From contig CAKVCJ010000133.1 in the NCBI GenBank assembly GCA_934725655.1, positions 1 through 5,842 of the forward strand: DNA of 5,842 nt, read 5' to 3'. Below the pieces are notes generated by a model. The model worked only from the letters and a program-made list of their open reading frames with translations, made no database searches and had not been told where the DNA came from. A program made the translations under genes and the position numbers. The stretch comes from an uncultured Brachyspira sp. Its GTDB lineage: Bacteria > Spirochaetota > Brachyspiria > Brachyspirales > Brachyspiraceae. Shown one piece after another: positions 5,515-5,842 of the stretch; within the stretch, counting starts at the first letter, position 1; each line of letters begins with the position of its first letter.

Positions 5515-5842
5515 ATGAAGCTTAATAGTAAACAAGAAGAAATAATAAATTTATTTTTAAATGAAGGAATTTGTTTTGTTAGTGCATCTGCGGGTACTGG
5601 TAAGACAACAACTATTACAGAAGCATATTTAAAACTATTAGAAAATAAAAAACAAAAAGTTTCTAATATAGTTGTTATCACTTTTACTAAAGCAGCTGCT
5701 AATGAAATGTTAATTAGAATAAGAAGAAAAATTAGAGAAAAGATTAACGAAGGAAAAGATGCTGAATATTGGAAAGATATTTATAAAGAAATATTAACTA
5801 ATGCCAAAATATCTACTATACATTCATTTGCTAATTCTATTG
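5515..5842 (+). CDS. UvrD/Rep superfamily DNA helicase (RecB/AddA-like), N-terminal part
   Basis: The first 109 residues of a superfamily 1A helicase are present; the gene runs off the right edge. Motifs in order: Q-motif-like LNSKQEEII (3-11, Gln7); Walker A SASAGTGKTTT (23-33) with Lys30 for ATP binding; motif Ia TFTKAAANEM (56-65), which contacts single-stranded DNA; and the TIHSF motif at 101-105. The ASAGTGKT form of Walker A and the sequence ITFTKAAANEM followed by RIRRKI are more typical of the RecB/AddA recombination nucleases than of UvrD or PcrA. The likely role is therefore the helicase-nuclease subunit of a double-strand-break repair complex. The nuclease domain would lie beyond the window, so RecB/AddA versus a plain Rep-type helicase is unresolved. 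The ATG at 5515 has no visible Shine-Dalgarno sequence but sits just after an extended -10 element. Confidence 0.85.
   Translation, partial: MKLNSKQEEIINLFLNEGICFVSASAGTGKTTTITEAYLKLLENKKQKVSNIVVITFTKAAANEMLIRIRRKIREKINEGKDAEYWKDIYKEILTNAKISTIHSFANSI

Noticed and set aside
5481..5681. A 66-codon open frame on the - strand.
   Set aside because: It is antisense to the helicase Walker A and motif Ia region and extends into the AT-rich promoter gap; it reads as a shadow of the helicase gene.

Overview
This 5.8 kb window is very AT-rich, with A/T-dominated codons and one intergenic stretch of only about 8% G+C. It looks chromosomal. The base composition, a secreted ankyrin-repeat protein and an envelope LysM protein fit a low-GC spirochaete, most likely Brachyspira. 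That is an inference from gene content and composition; no ribosomal RNA or other phylogenetic marker is present.

Layout, left to right. (1) The 3' part of a homoserine dehydrogenase gene (+), cut by the window edge. (2) An RluA-family pseudouridine synthase (-), whose stop codon touches the stop of the first gene with no base between. (3) A divergent intergenic region, then a two-gene + strand unit: an exported ankyrin-repeat protein followed by an MgtC/SapB-family membrane protein. (4) A short convergent gap with a weak hairpin. (5) A two-gene - strand unit, read right to left: a small acylphosphatase, then a large secreted protein with seven LysM domains and a C-terminal LytM/M23 domain that lacks its zinc ligands. 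(6) A very AT-rich divergent promoter region with a perfect 11-bp inverted repeat. (7) The 5' end of a UvrD/RecB/AddA-type helicase gene (+), cut by the right edge.

Most genes are conserved housekeeping or envelope functions: amino-acid synthesis, RNA modification, acyl-phosphate hydrolysis and recombinational repair. The most interesting product is the multi-LysM protein with a degenerate LytM domain. It has the architecture of a peptidoglycan-bound amidase activator of the NlpD/EnvC type rather than an active endopeptidase. The second point of interest is the exported ankyrin protein with loop-less short repeats, encoded just before an MgtC-family protein. Several promoter -10 elements lie so close to start codons that leaderless or nearly leaderless transcripts are plausible. 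I see no CRISPR array, tRNA, rRNA, insertion sequence, phage gene or clear new multi-gene system.
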